Shown one piece after another: positions 8,237 to 16,529 of a stretch of DNA of 64,000 nt (its first letter is position 1; the number at the start of each line of letters is the position of its first letter). The stretch is from Actinomycetes bacterium (GTDB taxonomy: Bacteria; Actinomycetota; Actinomycetes; Streptosporangiales; Streptosporangiaceae). The stretch covers positions 1-64,000 of the forward strand of contig JAJYTD010000012.1 of the NCBI GenBank assembly GCA_021793235.1. The letters run 5' to 3'. The notes below the pieces were generated by a model. That model was not told the origin of the DNA and made no database searches. It saw nothing but the letters and a program-made list of their open reading frames with translations. A program made the position numbers and the translations under genes.

Positions 8237-8551
8237 CTAGCGGCCCTGTCCTCTTCTTTGGTCATCCGGTTGGGAGGGGCCCTGTTTCCTCTGGGGTGTG
8301 GGGTACTCGGGGTACTCTCCATCAGGTCCCAGCGCATGTCGTATGGATCGCGCGAGTGCTTGGAGGGAAGCCTGCTTTCGGGCAGCCTTTCTTCCGCCGG
8401 GAGTCGTTCTCCCGAGTCCAGTCTTCTTTTCTCTGGCTTTCTGTGCCGCTTGAATAACCCCCATGTACATGCCTAAATCCTGCGGGCCCATTATCGGCGG
8501 ACCTTCTAAAGCGCCATCTTCGGAAGACGGTTTATCTTTTTCGGAAGACAT
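8237..8551 (-). CDS. Small hypothetical protein in a low-GC patch
   Basis: A 104-residue ORF rich in Lys, Gln and Arg after an acidic start (SSEKDKPSSEDG). GGGGAG is four bases before the ATG. Its first 50 codons often end in A or T, unlike every neighbouring gene, and the surrounding 8,400-8,640 stretch is visibly poorer in GC. It may be a recently acquired or orphan gene, or a chance ORF. The GPQDLGMYMGVIQAAQKARE segment should form a helix. No family is recognised. Confidence 0.4.
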   Translation of the reverse strand: MSSEKDKPSSEDGALEGPPIMGPQDLGMYMGVIQAAQKAREKKTGLGRTTPGGRKAARKQASLQALARSIRHALGPDGEYPEYPTPQRKQGPSQPDDQRRGQGR

Positions 8552-8969
8552 TGACTCCCCATCGGGGTTCTCAGACGTATTTCTGTGTGTCCCGTGCTGG
8601 ATTATGACACGAAGAGATAGAGAGGGGGAAGACCGCTGTCGATGGAGGCGTGAAGGCGGAATGCGCGGTGAGGTCGGCGGGCGCGGCGATGCGTGGACCG
8701 TGCTCCGTGCGGAGGTTTGTGCGGCACGGCGGGTTCTCTCCGGTAAGGCTGTTCCGGTGCGTGCCCCTGCTGCTGCGCGCCCCCGATCGCGGCAGTTCCC
8801 TACCGTGCCCTACTTCCTGGTAAACCCTCGGAGACCATTGCGGTGCACCTCGTGCACAGGACGCTCCCGGCGGTCCGGACAGGTAGCCGCCCCATAGCGG
8901 CCGCGGGGGCGGTATCGTTCCACCGCAGACCTTGATCGGCTTTCGTTGGAATAGGCGTTTCTCTTCTCC
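8552..8969. other. Gene-free stretch upstream of tlyA
   Basis: No ORF here has convincing codon use. The first third is AT-richer and may hold the promoter of the small minus-strand gene (a CATAAT hexamer in reverse orientation near 8603). No ribosome site is obvious before the tlyA ATG, so tlyA may be leaderless or the start mis-set. Confidence 0.4.
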
Positions 8970-9767
8970 ATGGCCAAACGCAGTCGGCTGGATGCCGAAC
9001 TCGTCAGACGCGGACATGCCCGTTCCCGTGGGCACGCCGCCGAACTCATCGACGGCGGCCATGTCCGCGTCGGCGGTGTGATCGCGGGCAAGCCCGCCAC
9101 CCAGGTGGGCGCCGACCAGCCGATCGTGGTCAAGGCCCCCGACGACACACCCGCCTACGTGTCGCGCGGCGCCCATAAACTGGTCGGCGCACTCGATGCG
9201 TTCGGTGTCGGCGTCAAAGGACGCCGCTGTCTCGACGCGGGAGCCTCCACCGGCGGGTTCACCGATGTCCTACTGCGCCGCGGCGCGGCCCATGTCACCG
9301 CGGTCGATGTCGGTTACGGGCAACTCGCCTGGTCGCTGCGGAGTGATGACCGGGTGAGCGTCATGGAGCGGTGCAATGTCCGCGAACTCACACCGGACCA
9401 AATCGAAGAGCCGCCGGATCTGGTCGTCGGTGACCTGTCCTTCATCTCACTGACACTGGTGCTGCCGCCGCTGGTGCGCTGCGCCGCTGCGGCGGCAGAC
9501 TTCGTGATGATGGTGAAGCCGCAATTCGAGGTGGGCAAGGACCGGGTCGGTGCGGGGGGCGTCGTCCGCGATCCCGGGTTGCGCGCTGAGGCGGTCCGTA
9601 CCGTCGCCGCCCACGCGCTCACCCTCGGTCTGGGCACCGACGCCGTGACCGCCAGCCCACTGCCCGGCCCGTCGGGCAACGTCGAATATTTTCTGCGCCT
9701 GCGCGCGGGGGCCGCACCTTTGGACGAGGGGGCTCTGCGCCGCGCCATCGAAGAAGGCCCCCGGTAA
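8970..9767 (+). CDS. tlyA: TlyA-family 16S/23S rRNA 2'-O-methyltransferase
   Basis: The 265-residue protein starts with an S4 RNA-binding domain (KRSRLDAELVRRGHARSR, residues 3-20) and continues into an FtsJ-like Rossmann methyltransferase: GRRCLDAGASTGGFTDVLL binds SAM, VTAVDVGYGQLAW follows, and VVGDLSFISL and MVKPQFEVGK supply the catalytic Asp and Lys of the K-D-K-E set. The family methylates ribose of C1409 in 16S and C1920 in 23S rRNA and sets capreomycin/viomycin sensitivity; that is family knowledge. It is followed, after 258 bases, by nadK and recN, the usual actinobacterial order. Confidence 0.93.
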   Translation: MAKRSRLDAELVRRGHARSRGHAAELIDGGHVRVGGVIAGKPATQVGADQPIVVKAPDDTPAYVSRGAHKLVGALDAFGVGVKGRRCLDAGASTGGFTDVLLRRGAAHVTAVDVGYGQLAWSLRSDDRVSVMERCNVRELTPDQIEEPPDLVVGDLSFISLTLVLPPLVRCAAAAADFVMMVKPQFEVGKDRVGAGGVVRDPGLRAEAVRTVAAHALTLGLGTDAVTASPLPGPSGNVEYFLRLRAGAAPLDEGALRRAIEEGPR

Positions 9768-10025
9768 GGAGGGCCCTCGGGTGCAGGTCAGTGTCGATCA
9801 GTGCCGGTCAGTGCCGAAGGTCTGCGGTGATCGGGCATGGCGGCGGGTTCCGGGGCCGAGCCCACCGCGCCGTGCTCGGCGGTCGCTGCCCGACCGCTCT
9901 TGGAGGTGGATAACGTCGGTAGGGGCGCGCAACGGGGTGCGCGCCGGGTTCGGTAACGTGACCCGGCCGGGCGATTCCGATGCCGCTATTCGACGGGAAC
10001 GCCCAGGCGTGTTGAGGAGGCGCCC

Positions 10026-10970
10026 ATGACCAGCAAGGAATCGGCCGGACGCAGCGTGCTGCTGCTGGCACACACCGGCCGCTCTGCTGCGTTGCGCAGT
10101 GCTCAACTTGTCCATCACAGCCTCACCGAAGCCGGGCTGACCGTCCGCATGCTGGCGTCGGAGGCCGATGACATCAAGCGTGCCGGCTACGACCTCGACC
10201 CGGTCGAGGCCGTCCATGGTTCGAACGCCGCTACGGGGGTCGAACTGGTCATGGTGCTCGGCGGCGACGGCACGCTGCTGCGCGCCGCGGAGATCGCCCG
10301 CCCTGCGGGCGCTCCACTGCTGGGGGTCAACCTGGGCCATGTGGGGTTCCTCGCCGAGGCCGAACGCGAGGACCTCTCCGCGACCGTGCACAGCGTTGTC
10401 GAACGCGACTACGAGGTCGAGGAACGCATGACGTTGGACGTGGCCGTCTACAACAACGGCCGAAACGGCACCCAGCCCCCCGTACGCACCTGGGCGCTGA
10501 ACGAGGCCACCCTGGAAAAGGCGACGGCGCGCCGCATGCTGGACACGGTGCTGGAGATCGACGGCCGCCCACTGTCCCGCTGGGGCTGCGACGGGGTGGT
10601 CTGCGCCACGCCCACGGGTTCCACCGCGCACGCCTTCTCCGCCGGAGGCCCCATCGTCTGGCCCGAAGTCGAAGCGCTGATGGTCGTTCCGATCAGTGCA
10701 CACGCCCTGTTCGCGCGGCCGATCGTGGTCTCGCCGGAGTCCACGATCGCACTGGAGGTCGTGCCCGACACGACCGCAGGCGTGCTGTGGTGCGATGGAC
10801 GCCGTATGGTCGAATTGCCCACGGGGGCACGGATCGAGGTGAGGCGTGCGGATGTGCCGGTTCGCCTCGCTCGTCTGCAGCGGGCCCCGTTCACCGACCG
10901 GCTGGTCGCCAAGTTCGCTCTGCCCGTAGCGGGCTGGCGGGGCCGAGGAGGCGGGCACGACCGCAGGTGA
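10026..10970 (+). CDS. nadK: NAD kinase
   Basis: NAD(+) is phosphorylated to NADP(+). The 314-residue protein carries the family hallmark LGGDGTLLRAAE (residues about 78-90), GVNLGHVGFLAE, NEATLEK, and the glycine-rich CATPTGSTAHAFSAGGPI loop for the dinucleotide, followed by PISAHALFARPIV. GAGGAGG sits just before the ATG. It lies immediately upstream of recN, spaced 65 bases, in the conserved tlyA-nadK-recN order, so co-transcription is likely. The last 15 residues are a basic, non-conserved tail. Confidence 0.95.
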   Translation: MTSKESAGRSVLLLAHTGRSAALRSAQLVHHSLTEAGLTVRMLASEADDIKRAGYDLDPVEAVHGSNAATGVELVMVLGGDGTLLRAAEIARPAGAPLLGVNLGHVGFLAEAEREDLSATVHSVVERDYEVEERMTLDVAVYNNGRNGTQPPVRTWALNEATLEKATARRMLDTVLEIDGRPLSRWGCDGVVCATPTGSTAHAFSAGGPIVWPEVEALMVVPISAHALFARPIVVSPESTIALEVVPDTTAGVLWCDGRRMVELPTGARIEVRRADVPVRLARLQRAPFTDRLVAKFALPVAGWRGRGGGHDRR

Positions 10971-11035
10971 ACGGTGCGCACCCGGGTGGATTCGGGGCCA
11001 AGACGACGCCAATGGTGGGAGCAGGAGAGAGTTCG

Positions 11036-12736
11036 GTGCTCGAAGAAGTCCGCATCCAAGGTCTCGGCGTCATCGACGATGCCGTTTTGGAGCTGTCGCC
11101 CGGTCTCACCGTCGTCACGGGGGAGACCGGAGCCGGAAAGACCATGGTGGTGACCGGACTGGGATTGCTCTTCGGGGGCCGCGCCGACCCCCAGCGGGTC
11201 CGTCCGGGCGCTGAGCGCGCCGTCGTAGAGGGGCGCCTTTCCGTCCCCTCGGACGGGCGCGTCGCCGAACGCGTCGCCGAAGCCGGCGGAGAACTCGACG
11301 GCGATGTGCTCATCCTCACCCGCGCGGTTTCGGCCGAAGGCCGCTCCCGGGCCACGATGGGCGGCCGTTCGGCACCGGTGAGCCTGCTGGCCTACCTCGC
11401 CGACGACCTCGTCGCGGTGCACGGTCAATCCGACCAGCAGCGGCTGCTGCGCTCAGACCGCCAACGGTCGGCGCTGGACCGCTATGCCGGCGACCGGCTC
11501 GACCGCACGCTGACGTCCTACACCAGCACCTACCGCAGGCACCGCGAAGTCACCGCCGCGTTGGCGGAGACCACCGAACGGGCCCGCGAACGGGCACAAG
11601 AGGCCGATGTGCTCCGGTTCGGCGTCGAGGAGATCGCCGCCGCCGAGCCGGTGGCCGGCGAGGACGCCGAACTGCTCGCCGAAGAGGCCCGCCTGGCCCA
11701 TGCCGACGCGCTGCGTGTCGCCGCCACCACCGCCCACGAGGCGCTCACCGGCGACCCGGCCGCTGAAGTGCAGGCCGACGTGGTCGGCCTGCTGGCCGCT
11801 GCTCGCCAGGCGCTAACGGCCGTGCGCGAGCACGACACCGCCCTCGCATCTGTCGCCGACCGGCTCGACGAGGTCGGCTACGTGCTCAGCGACGCGGCCA
11901 CCGAGCTGGCCTCCTACGCGGAGTCGATCGAGGCCGACCCCGCTCGCCTCGCCGCCGTCCAGGAGCGCCGCGCCCTGCTCACCCAGCTCTCCCGCAAGTA
12001 CGGCGAGACCACCGGCGATGTGTTGGCCTGGGCGGAAAACGCCACCAAGCGCTTGGCCGAGCTCGAAGGCGACGACGACCGCATCGAGGCGCTGCGCGCG
12101 GAAGAGGCCGAGCTCGGTGCGAGGCTCGCCGAGCTCGCTGACGACCTCACCCGCATCCGTTCCGAGGTCGCCGAGGAGTTCGGTGCGGCCGTCACCGAGG
12201 AGCTCACCGCTCTGGCCATGCCGCACGCTCGCGTGAGCGTCCGGCTCACCACCGGGACCGAGTTCGGGCCGCATGGTCGAGACGACATCGAACTGCTGCT
12301 CGCGCCGCACCCCAGTGCACCGCCGCTGCCGCTGCACAAAGGGGCCTCCGGCGGTGAGCTCTCGCGTGTCATGCTCGCCATCGAGGTCGTCTTCGCCGGC
12401 GCTGACCCCGTGCCCACATTCGTGTTCGACGAGGTCGATGCGGGCGTCGGCGGGAAGGCCGCGGTGGAGATCGGCCGTCGGCTGGCCCGGCTGGCGCGTC
12501 GGGCCCAGGTCATCGTCGTTACCCACTTGCCGCAGGTCGCCGCGTTCGCCGATACGCACCTGGTGGTGGAGAAGTCCAACGACGGGACGGTGACCGAAAG
12601 CGGAGTAACCCGCCTGGACCGCAGCGGCCGTGCCCGTGAACTCTCCCGCATGCTGGCCGGGCTGGAGGACTCCGAACTCGGCCGCGCCCACGCCGAGGAG
12701 CTGCTCACTATCGCCGAAGCCGATCGCGCCACATAA
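11036..12736 (+). CDS. recN: DNA repair protein RecN
   Basis: An SMC-like ATPase of 566 residues that acts in double-strand break repair. Walker A GETGAGKT lies near residue 30. A long coiled-coil middle follows, with HGQSDQQRLLRSDRQR before it. The ABC signature KGASGGELSRVMLA and Walker B PTFVFDEVDAGVGG are at about 435-475. VIVVTHLPQVAAFADTH is the switch region. I start at GTG 11036 because AGGAGAG is six bases upstream and the N-terminus LEEVRIQGLGVIDDA then aligns with the family. In-frame extension upstream overlaps nadK and is not supported. Confidence 0.95.
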   Translation: MLEEVRIQGLGVIDDAVLELSPGLTVVTGETGAGKTMVVTGLGLLFGGRADPQRVRPGAERAVVEGRLSVPSDGRVAERVAEAGGELDGDVLILTRAVSAEGRSRATMGGRSAPVSLLAYLADDLVAVHGQSDQQRLLRSDRQRSALDRYAGDRLDRTLTSYTSTYRRHREVTAALAETTERARERAQEADVLRFGVEEIAAAEPVAGEDAELLAEEARLAHADALRVAATTAHEALTGDPAAEVQADVVGLLAAARQALTAVREHDTALASVADRLDEVGYVLSDAATELASYAESIEADPARLAAVQERRALLTQLSRKYGETTGDVLAWAENATKRLAELEGDDDRIEALRAEEAELGARLAELADDLTRIRSEVAEEFGAAVTEELTALAMPHARVSVRLTTGTEFGPHGRDDIELLLAPHPSAPPLPLHKGASGGELSRVMLAIEVVFAGADPVPTFVFDEVDAGVGGKAAVEIGRRLARLARRAQVIVVTHLPQVAAFADTHLVVEKSNDGTVTESGVTRLDRSGRARELSRMLAGLEDSELGRAHAEELLTIAEADRAT

Positions 12737-13058
12737 CAGCGCTTTGCGCTTCGCTTCCGGCCGGTCGGAAGAGCCGGGTCCACGGGCCCGAGAGCGTCCG
12801 TTCGTCCTCGGGGCGGCTCTTGAGGGTCGCGCTGGGGTCTCCCCGAAGGGGGAAGGCTCCGGTGACGTGGTGCGCGAAAGGCACAAGCGGCGTCTTGCCC
12901 CGTGCTTCCGGAGTCGGCCCGCCTCGGTGGTGCTTTCGGGCCGGCGGCGGACCTTGTGGCCGCGGTGACGATGCCGACGACCACGCAGGTATGGGGGCAC
13001 CGGTCGAACACGCCGTGTATCCCGGCGTTATAACAATATCGACACATGCTCTGGCAGT
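12737..13058. other. Gene-free stretch between recN and steA
   Basis: No supported gene in 322 bases. An AT-rich island (GTTATAACAATATCG, about 13025-13039) just before steA may be its promoter; I cannot define -35 and -10 boxes with confidence. Confidence 0.3.
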
Positions 13059-14273
13059 ATGCGGGCAATGAAGGTTCCGGCGGCGCTAGGCGCCAGACTC
13101 TCGAAAATCCGTCGACCCAGTGCCGACGGACCCGCGGGCATTGCCGCTCCCGCCCGTTCGGACCGTCGGACCAAGCACCTCACCAAACGGCTCAAACCCG
13201 GCGACATCGCGATCATCGACCACGTCGACATCGACCGCGTCAGCGCCGAGGCGCTGCTCGACTGCGGGGTTTCGGCCGTACTCAATGTCGCCACCAGCAT
13301 CAGCGGCCGCTACCCCAACCTCGGCCCCCAGTTGATCGTCGAGGCCGGAATCCCGCTGCTCGACGGCGTCGACCCCGAGGTCTTCGTCCGGGTCCGCGAC
13401 GGTGAAGTCGTGCGGCTGGAAGGCGGGACCCTCTACCGGAACGGCGAGGTGGTGGCCAAAGGCACCGAGCAGGACGCCGCCTCCATCGAGGCCGCCATGA
13501 TCGAGGCGAGGGCAGGCCTGTCGGTCCAATTGGAGGCCTTCGCGGCCAACACCATGGAATACCTCAAGCGCGAGCGTGAGCTGCTCATCGAGGGTGTCGG
13601 CATACCCGACATCGAGACGCCGATCGAGGGGCGACACGTCCTGATCGTCGTGCGCGGCTACCACTACCGTGAGGACATTGCGGCGCTGCGCTCCTACATC
13701 CGCGAGTACCGTCCGATCCTGGCCGGGGTGGACGGCGGAGCCGACGCGCTGCTGGAAGCCGGATACCGGCCCGACATCATCGTCGGAGACTTCGACTCGG
13801 TCTCCGACCAGGCGCTCACCTGCGGTGCGGAGCTCGTGGTGCACGCCTATCGCGACGGTCGCGCGCCCGGCCTCAAGCGGATCACCGACCTCGGCCATGC
13901 GGCCGTCGTCTTCCCGGCCACGGGCACCAGCGAAGACGTGGCCATGATGCTCGCCGATGACGCGGGAGCGGCGCTGATCGTCGCTGTCGGCACCCACGCC
14001 ACGCTGGAGGAGTTCCTCGACAAGGGGCGCGCCGGTATGGCCAGCACCTTCCTCACCCGGTTGCGTGTCGGCGGCAAGCTGGTCGACGCCAAAGGCGTCA
14101 GCCGCCTGTACCGCAGCCGCATCTCCCCCTGGACACTGCTGGCGCTCGTTGCGGCTTCCCTTCTCACCATTCTGGTCGCGGCCTACAGCTCGCCGGCGGG
14201 GCAGGTCTATGTCACCTTCCTCGCCGCGCACTGGGACGCGTTCCACTACTGGCTCACGGGGTTGCTCACGTGA
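13059..14273 (+). CDS. steA: SteA-type cytokinetic-ring protein (thiamin-pyrophosphokinase-like)
   Basis: A 404-residue soluble protein with one C-terminal membrane helix (TLLALVAASLLTILVAAY, about residue 360-378). The core shows GDIAIIDHVDIDRVSAEALL, then LAGVDGGADALLEAGYRPD and IIVGDFDSVSD, the TPK-like catalytic-domain pattern, though the family is not known to make thiamin diphosphate. In Corynebacterium the SteA-SteB pair works at the septum and affects cell separation; transfer of that role is inference. The 3' end overlaps steB by four bases (GTGA), so translation is coupled. An ATG nine bases downstream is an alternative start. Confidence 0.85.
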   Translation: MRAMKVPAALGARLSKIRRPSADGPAGIAAPARSDRRTKHLTKRLKPGDIAIIDHVDIDRVSAEALLDCGVSAVLNVATSISGRYPNLGPQLIVEAGIPLLDGVDPEVFVRVRDGEVVRLEGGTLYRNGEVVAKGTEQDAASIEAAMIEARAGLSVQLEAFAANTMEYLKRERELLIEGVGIPDIETPIEGRHVLIVVRGYHYREDIAALRSYIREYRPILAGVDGGADALLEAGYRPDIIVGDFDSVSDQALTCGAELVVHAYRDGRAPGLKRITDLGHAAVVFPATGTSEDVAMMLADDAGAALIVAVGTHATLEEFLDKGRAGMASTFLTRLRVGGKLVDAKGVSRLYRSRISPWTLLALVAASLLTILVAAYSSPAGQVYVTFLAAHWDAFHYWLTGLLT

Positions 14274-15412
14274 TCGATTTCCGCTACCACCTGGTCTCCA
14301 TCGTCGCGGTCTTTCTGGCGCTGGCGGTCGGTATCGTGCTCGGCACGACCATGCTCCAGGATCCGCTGCTGCACACGCTCCAGTCGGAAACCGCCGACTT
14401 GCGCGAGCAGAGCGAAGACCTGCGCGCTGAGAAGGACAACGCCAGCAGGTTCAACGCCGGCGGCGACGAACTCGTCTCCGCCTACGCCGACGAGATGCTG
14501 CACAACCGGCTCAGCGGCGTCCGTGTGGCCGTGCTGGAATCGCCGGGCGTGCACGAGGACATGCGCGAGGGCGTCATCGCTCGGATCAAGCAGGCCGGCG
14601 GTCGCGTTCCGGGGCGGCTGGTGTTCACCGACACCTACATCGACACCGAGCAGTCGGCATTCATCAACGATCTCACCGATCAGGCCGCCGAAGACATCGA
14701 CCTGCCGGAGGGGACCTCCCACGAGCGGGCGGGGGCCGTTCTCGCGCGAGCGGTCCTGCGATCGGCCGGTGATCAGGACGACAAGGACGGCGCTGAGGAC
14801 AAGGACGGCGAGGACGGCAAGGGCGGCGCTGAGGACGGCGAGGACGGAGAGAAGGGCACAACCGAAAGGAAAGACGGCACCAAGGGTGACACGGACGTCG
14901 ACGCCGAAGCCGTGCTCGCCGCATTCGGCGAGGCCGGCCTGCTGACGGTGCACGGAGAACCCGCGGAAAAGGCCGACATCGGCGTCATCCTCGCCCCGGC
15001 CCAGGCCTTCCCCGCCGACGAGGACGCCTCCTCTCCGCACGAGGACGAGCCCCCGCCGGGCAACCGCATCATGCTCGCCCTGGCCCAGGCCTTCGACCGC
15101 GCCTCCGACGGCGCGGTCGTCGTGGGCGGCGCCTCCTCGGTCGGCCACAACGGACTGGTGGCGCAGGCGCGTGCGGAAGAGGCGGAGTACAGCACCGTCG
15201 ACGTCGCCGGACGGGCCACGGGCGATGTGGCCGCCGCGCTCGCTGTGGCCGCCGCCGCTGAAGCACGCAGCGGGCACTACGGCATCGGCGAAGGAGCCGA
15301 GGGATTCCTGCCGGACCCGCCTCCCGAAGACAGGGGAGAGAGCAGCACTTCCCAAGACCGCAAGTCACCGCCGCGCCGCGGCGACGGCGATTCGAGGAGC
15401 AGCGCGGATTAG
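14270..15412 (+). CDS. steB: SteB / MctB-like membrane-anchored protein (annotated copper transporter)
   Basis: Residues 1-30 hold an N-terminal membrane helix (YHLVSIVAVFLALAVGIVLG), followed by a coiled coil (LQSETADLREQSEDLRAEKD). An extracellular domain follows, with VRVAVLESPGVHEDM and IGVILAPAQAF, and the family's VVVGGASSVGHNGLVAQAR near the end. An insert at about residues 160-215 is almost pure Asp, Glu, Lys and Gly. Homologues are annotated as copper transporter (MctB, Rv1698) or as SteB, partner of SteA. The tight overlap with steA favours the SteB reading. Confidence 0.82.
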   Translation: MIDFRYHLVSIVAVFLALAVGIVLGTTMLQDPLLHTLQSETADLREQSEDLRAEKDNASRFNAGGDELVSAYADEMLHNRLSGVRVAVLESPGVHEDMREGVIARIKQAGGRVPGRLVFTDTYIDTEQSAFINDLTDQAAEDIDLPEGTSHERAGAVLARAVLRSAGDQDDKDGAEDKDGEDGKGGAEDGEDGEKGTTERKDGTKGDTDVDAEAVLAAFGEAGLLTVHGEPAEKADIGVILAPAQAFPADEDASSPHEDEPPPGNRIMLALAQAFDRASDGAVVVGGASSVGHNGLVAQARAEEAEYSTVDVAGRATGDVAAALAVAAAAEARSGHYGIGEGAEGFLPDPPPEDRGESSTSQDRKSPPRRGDGDSRSSAD

Positions 15413-15499
15413 CGGAGGCCGCGCGGTCCCTGCCACCGGGGCCGGTGGATCCGAGCACGCTCCATGGTCGCCGACGATGTGCAAAGGAGAACGACCCCC

Positions 15500-16468
15500 A
15501 TGGCCGTCCCCCGCCCCGTCCAGGGCCGTTCACCGTGGAAAGGGCCGGTGGGTGCCGCACTGGGTGCCGTCGGTGCCCGGGCCGCCTACGCTCTCTTTGC
15601 GCGTTCCTCCCGGCAGGAACCCGCCGATGGCGCCTTCGCCGAGCACATGCGCGATGTGTGGCAGCGCACCAATTTCCGGGGGGAGAACGTCACCCTGCTG
15701 GAAGGGCCCGCGCTGGCGGCCGGGGCCTGTGTCGGCACCGCACTGGCGCCGGGGACGCCACGCCGGATGCGTGCGGCGGCCATGATCGCGGCCGCCGGGG
15801 CCGCGGGATTCGGGGCCTACGACGACATCGCGGGTTCCGCGGGGACCCGCGGGTTCCGGGGCCACATGGGCGCTTTGGCGCGCGGCGAGGTCACGACCGG
15901 TGCGGTCAAGGTCGCCGGGATCGGAGCGGCCGGACTGGCCGCCGCCGCGGTACTCGGCCGACACCCTCTCGACACGCTCGTCGACGGGGCGCTGATCGCG
16001 GGGGCGGCGAACCTGTTCAACCTTTTCGACCTGCGTCCGGGGCGCGCCGCAAAAGCGGGACTGATCACCGGGGCCCCTGGGATCTTTGGTCCGTCATCGG
16101 GCATCGTCGGCCCCCTCACGGGGGCGACGGCGGCCCTGCTCCCCGAGGACCTGGGAGAACGCGCCATGCTGGGCGATGCCGGGGCCAACGCGATGGGCGC
16201 CGCCCTGGGAACCGCGGCGGCGGCGTCCCTGTCGCGTCCGGCCCGCATTGGCCTGCTGGGCGGCGTCATCGGGCTGACACTCGCCGGCGAGTTCGTCAGC
16301 TTCAGCCGGGTGATCGCCCGGACACCGCCGCTGCGCCTGCTCGACGGCCTCGGCCGCCGCCCCGCACCGGACCCGGATCCCGCAGCGGCGGATGCCCCGC
16401 GGCCCGCGAGACCCGCCTGTGCCCCCGCCTTCCCCCGACAGAGCGCCCCGAGCGCCGGTACGGGATGA
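15500..16468 (+). CDS. MraY/WecA-like phospho-sugar transferase homologue
   Basis: The 322-residue hydrophobic protein retains the signatures of the MraY/WecA polyprenyl-phosphate transferase family: GAYDDIAGS at about 107-115, KGFRGHMGAL-type loop GFRGHMGALARGEVTTGAVK, the NLFNLFDLRPGR motif (NxxNxxD) and LGDAGANAMGA. MraY proper is longer (about 360 residues with 10 helices), and a true mraY would be in the dcw cluster. This paralogue is typically found beside steAB and murJ in actinomycetes and has no settled substrate. AAGGAG precedes the ATG at 15500 by nine bases. The last 60 residues are Pro/Arg-rich and cytosolic. Confidence 0.78.
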   Translation: MAVPRPVQGRSPWKGPVGAALGAVGARAAYALFARSSRQEPADGAFAEHMRDVWQRTNFRGENVTLLEGPALAAGACVGTALAPGTPRRMRAAAMIAAAGAAGFGAYDDIAGSAGTRGFRGHMGALARGEVTTGAVKVAGIGAAGLAAAAVLGRHPLDTLVDGALIAGAANLFNLFDLRPGRAAKAGLITGAPGIFGPSSGIVGPLTGATAALLPEDLGERAMLGDAGANAMGAALGTAAAASLSRPARIGLLGGVIGLTLAGEFVSFSRVIARTPPLRLLDGLGRRPAPDPDPAAADAPRPARPACAPAFPRQSAPSAGTG

Positions 16469-16529
16469 GCCTCCGGCGCCCTGCCTGTCCCGGATGGGCT
16501 GATTCGATCTCCCGAGGAGCGACGACCAG

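Noticed and set aside
9781-9830. Short GGTCAGTG-type direct repeats downstream of tlyA
   Set aside because: Two or three 8-base copies in a short intergenic gap; no spacing or structural pattern.
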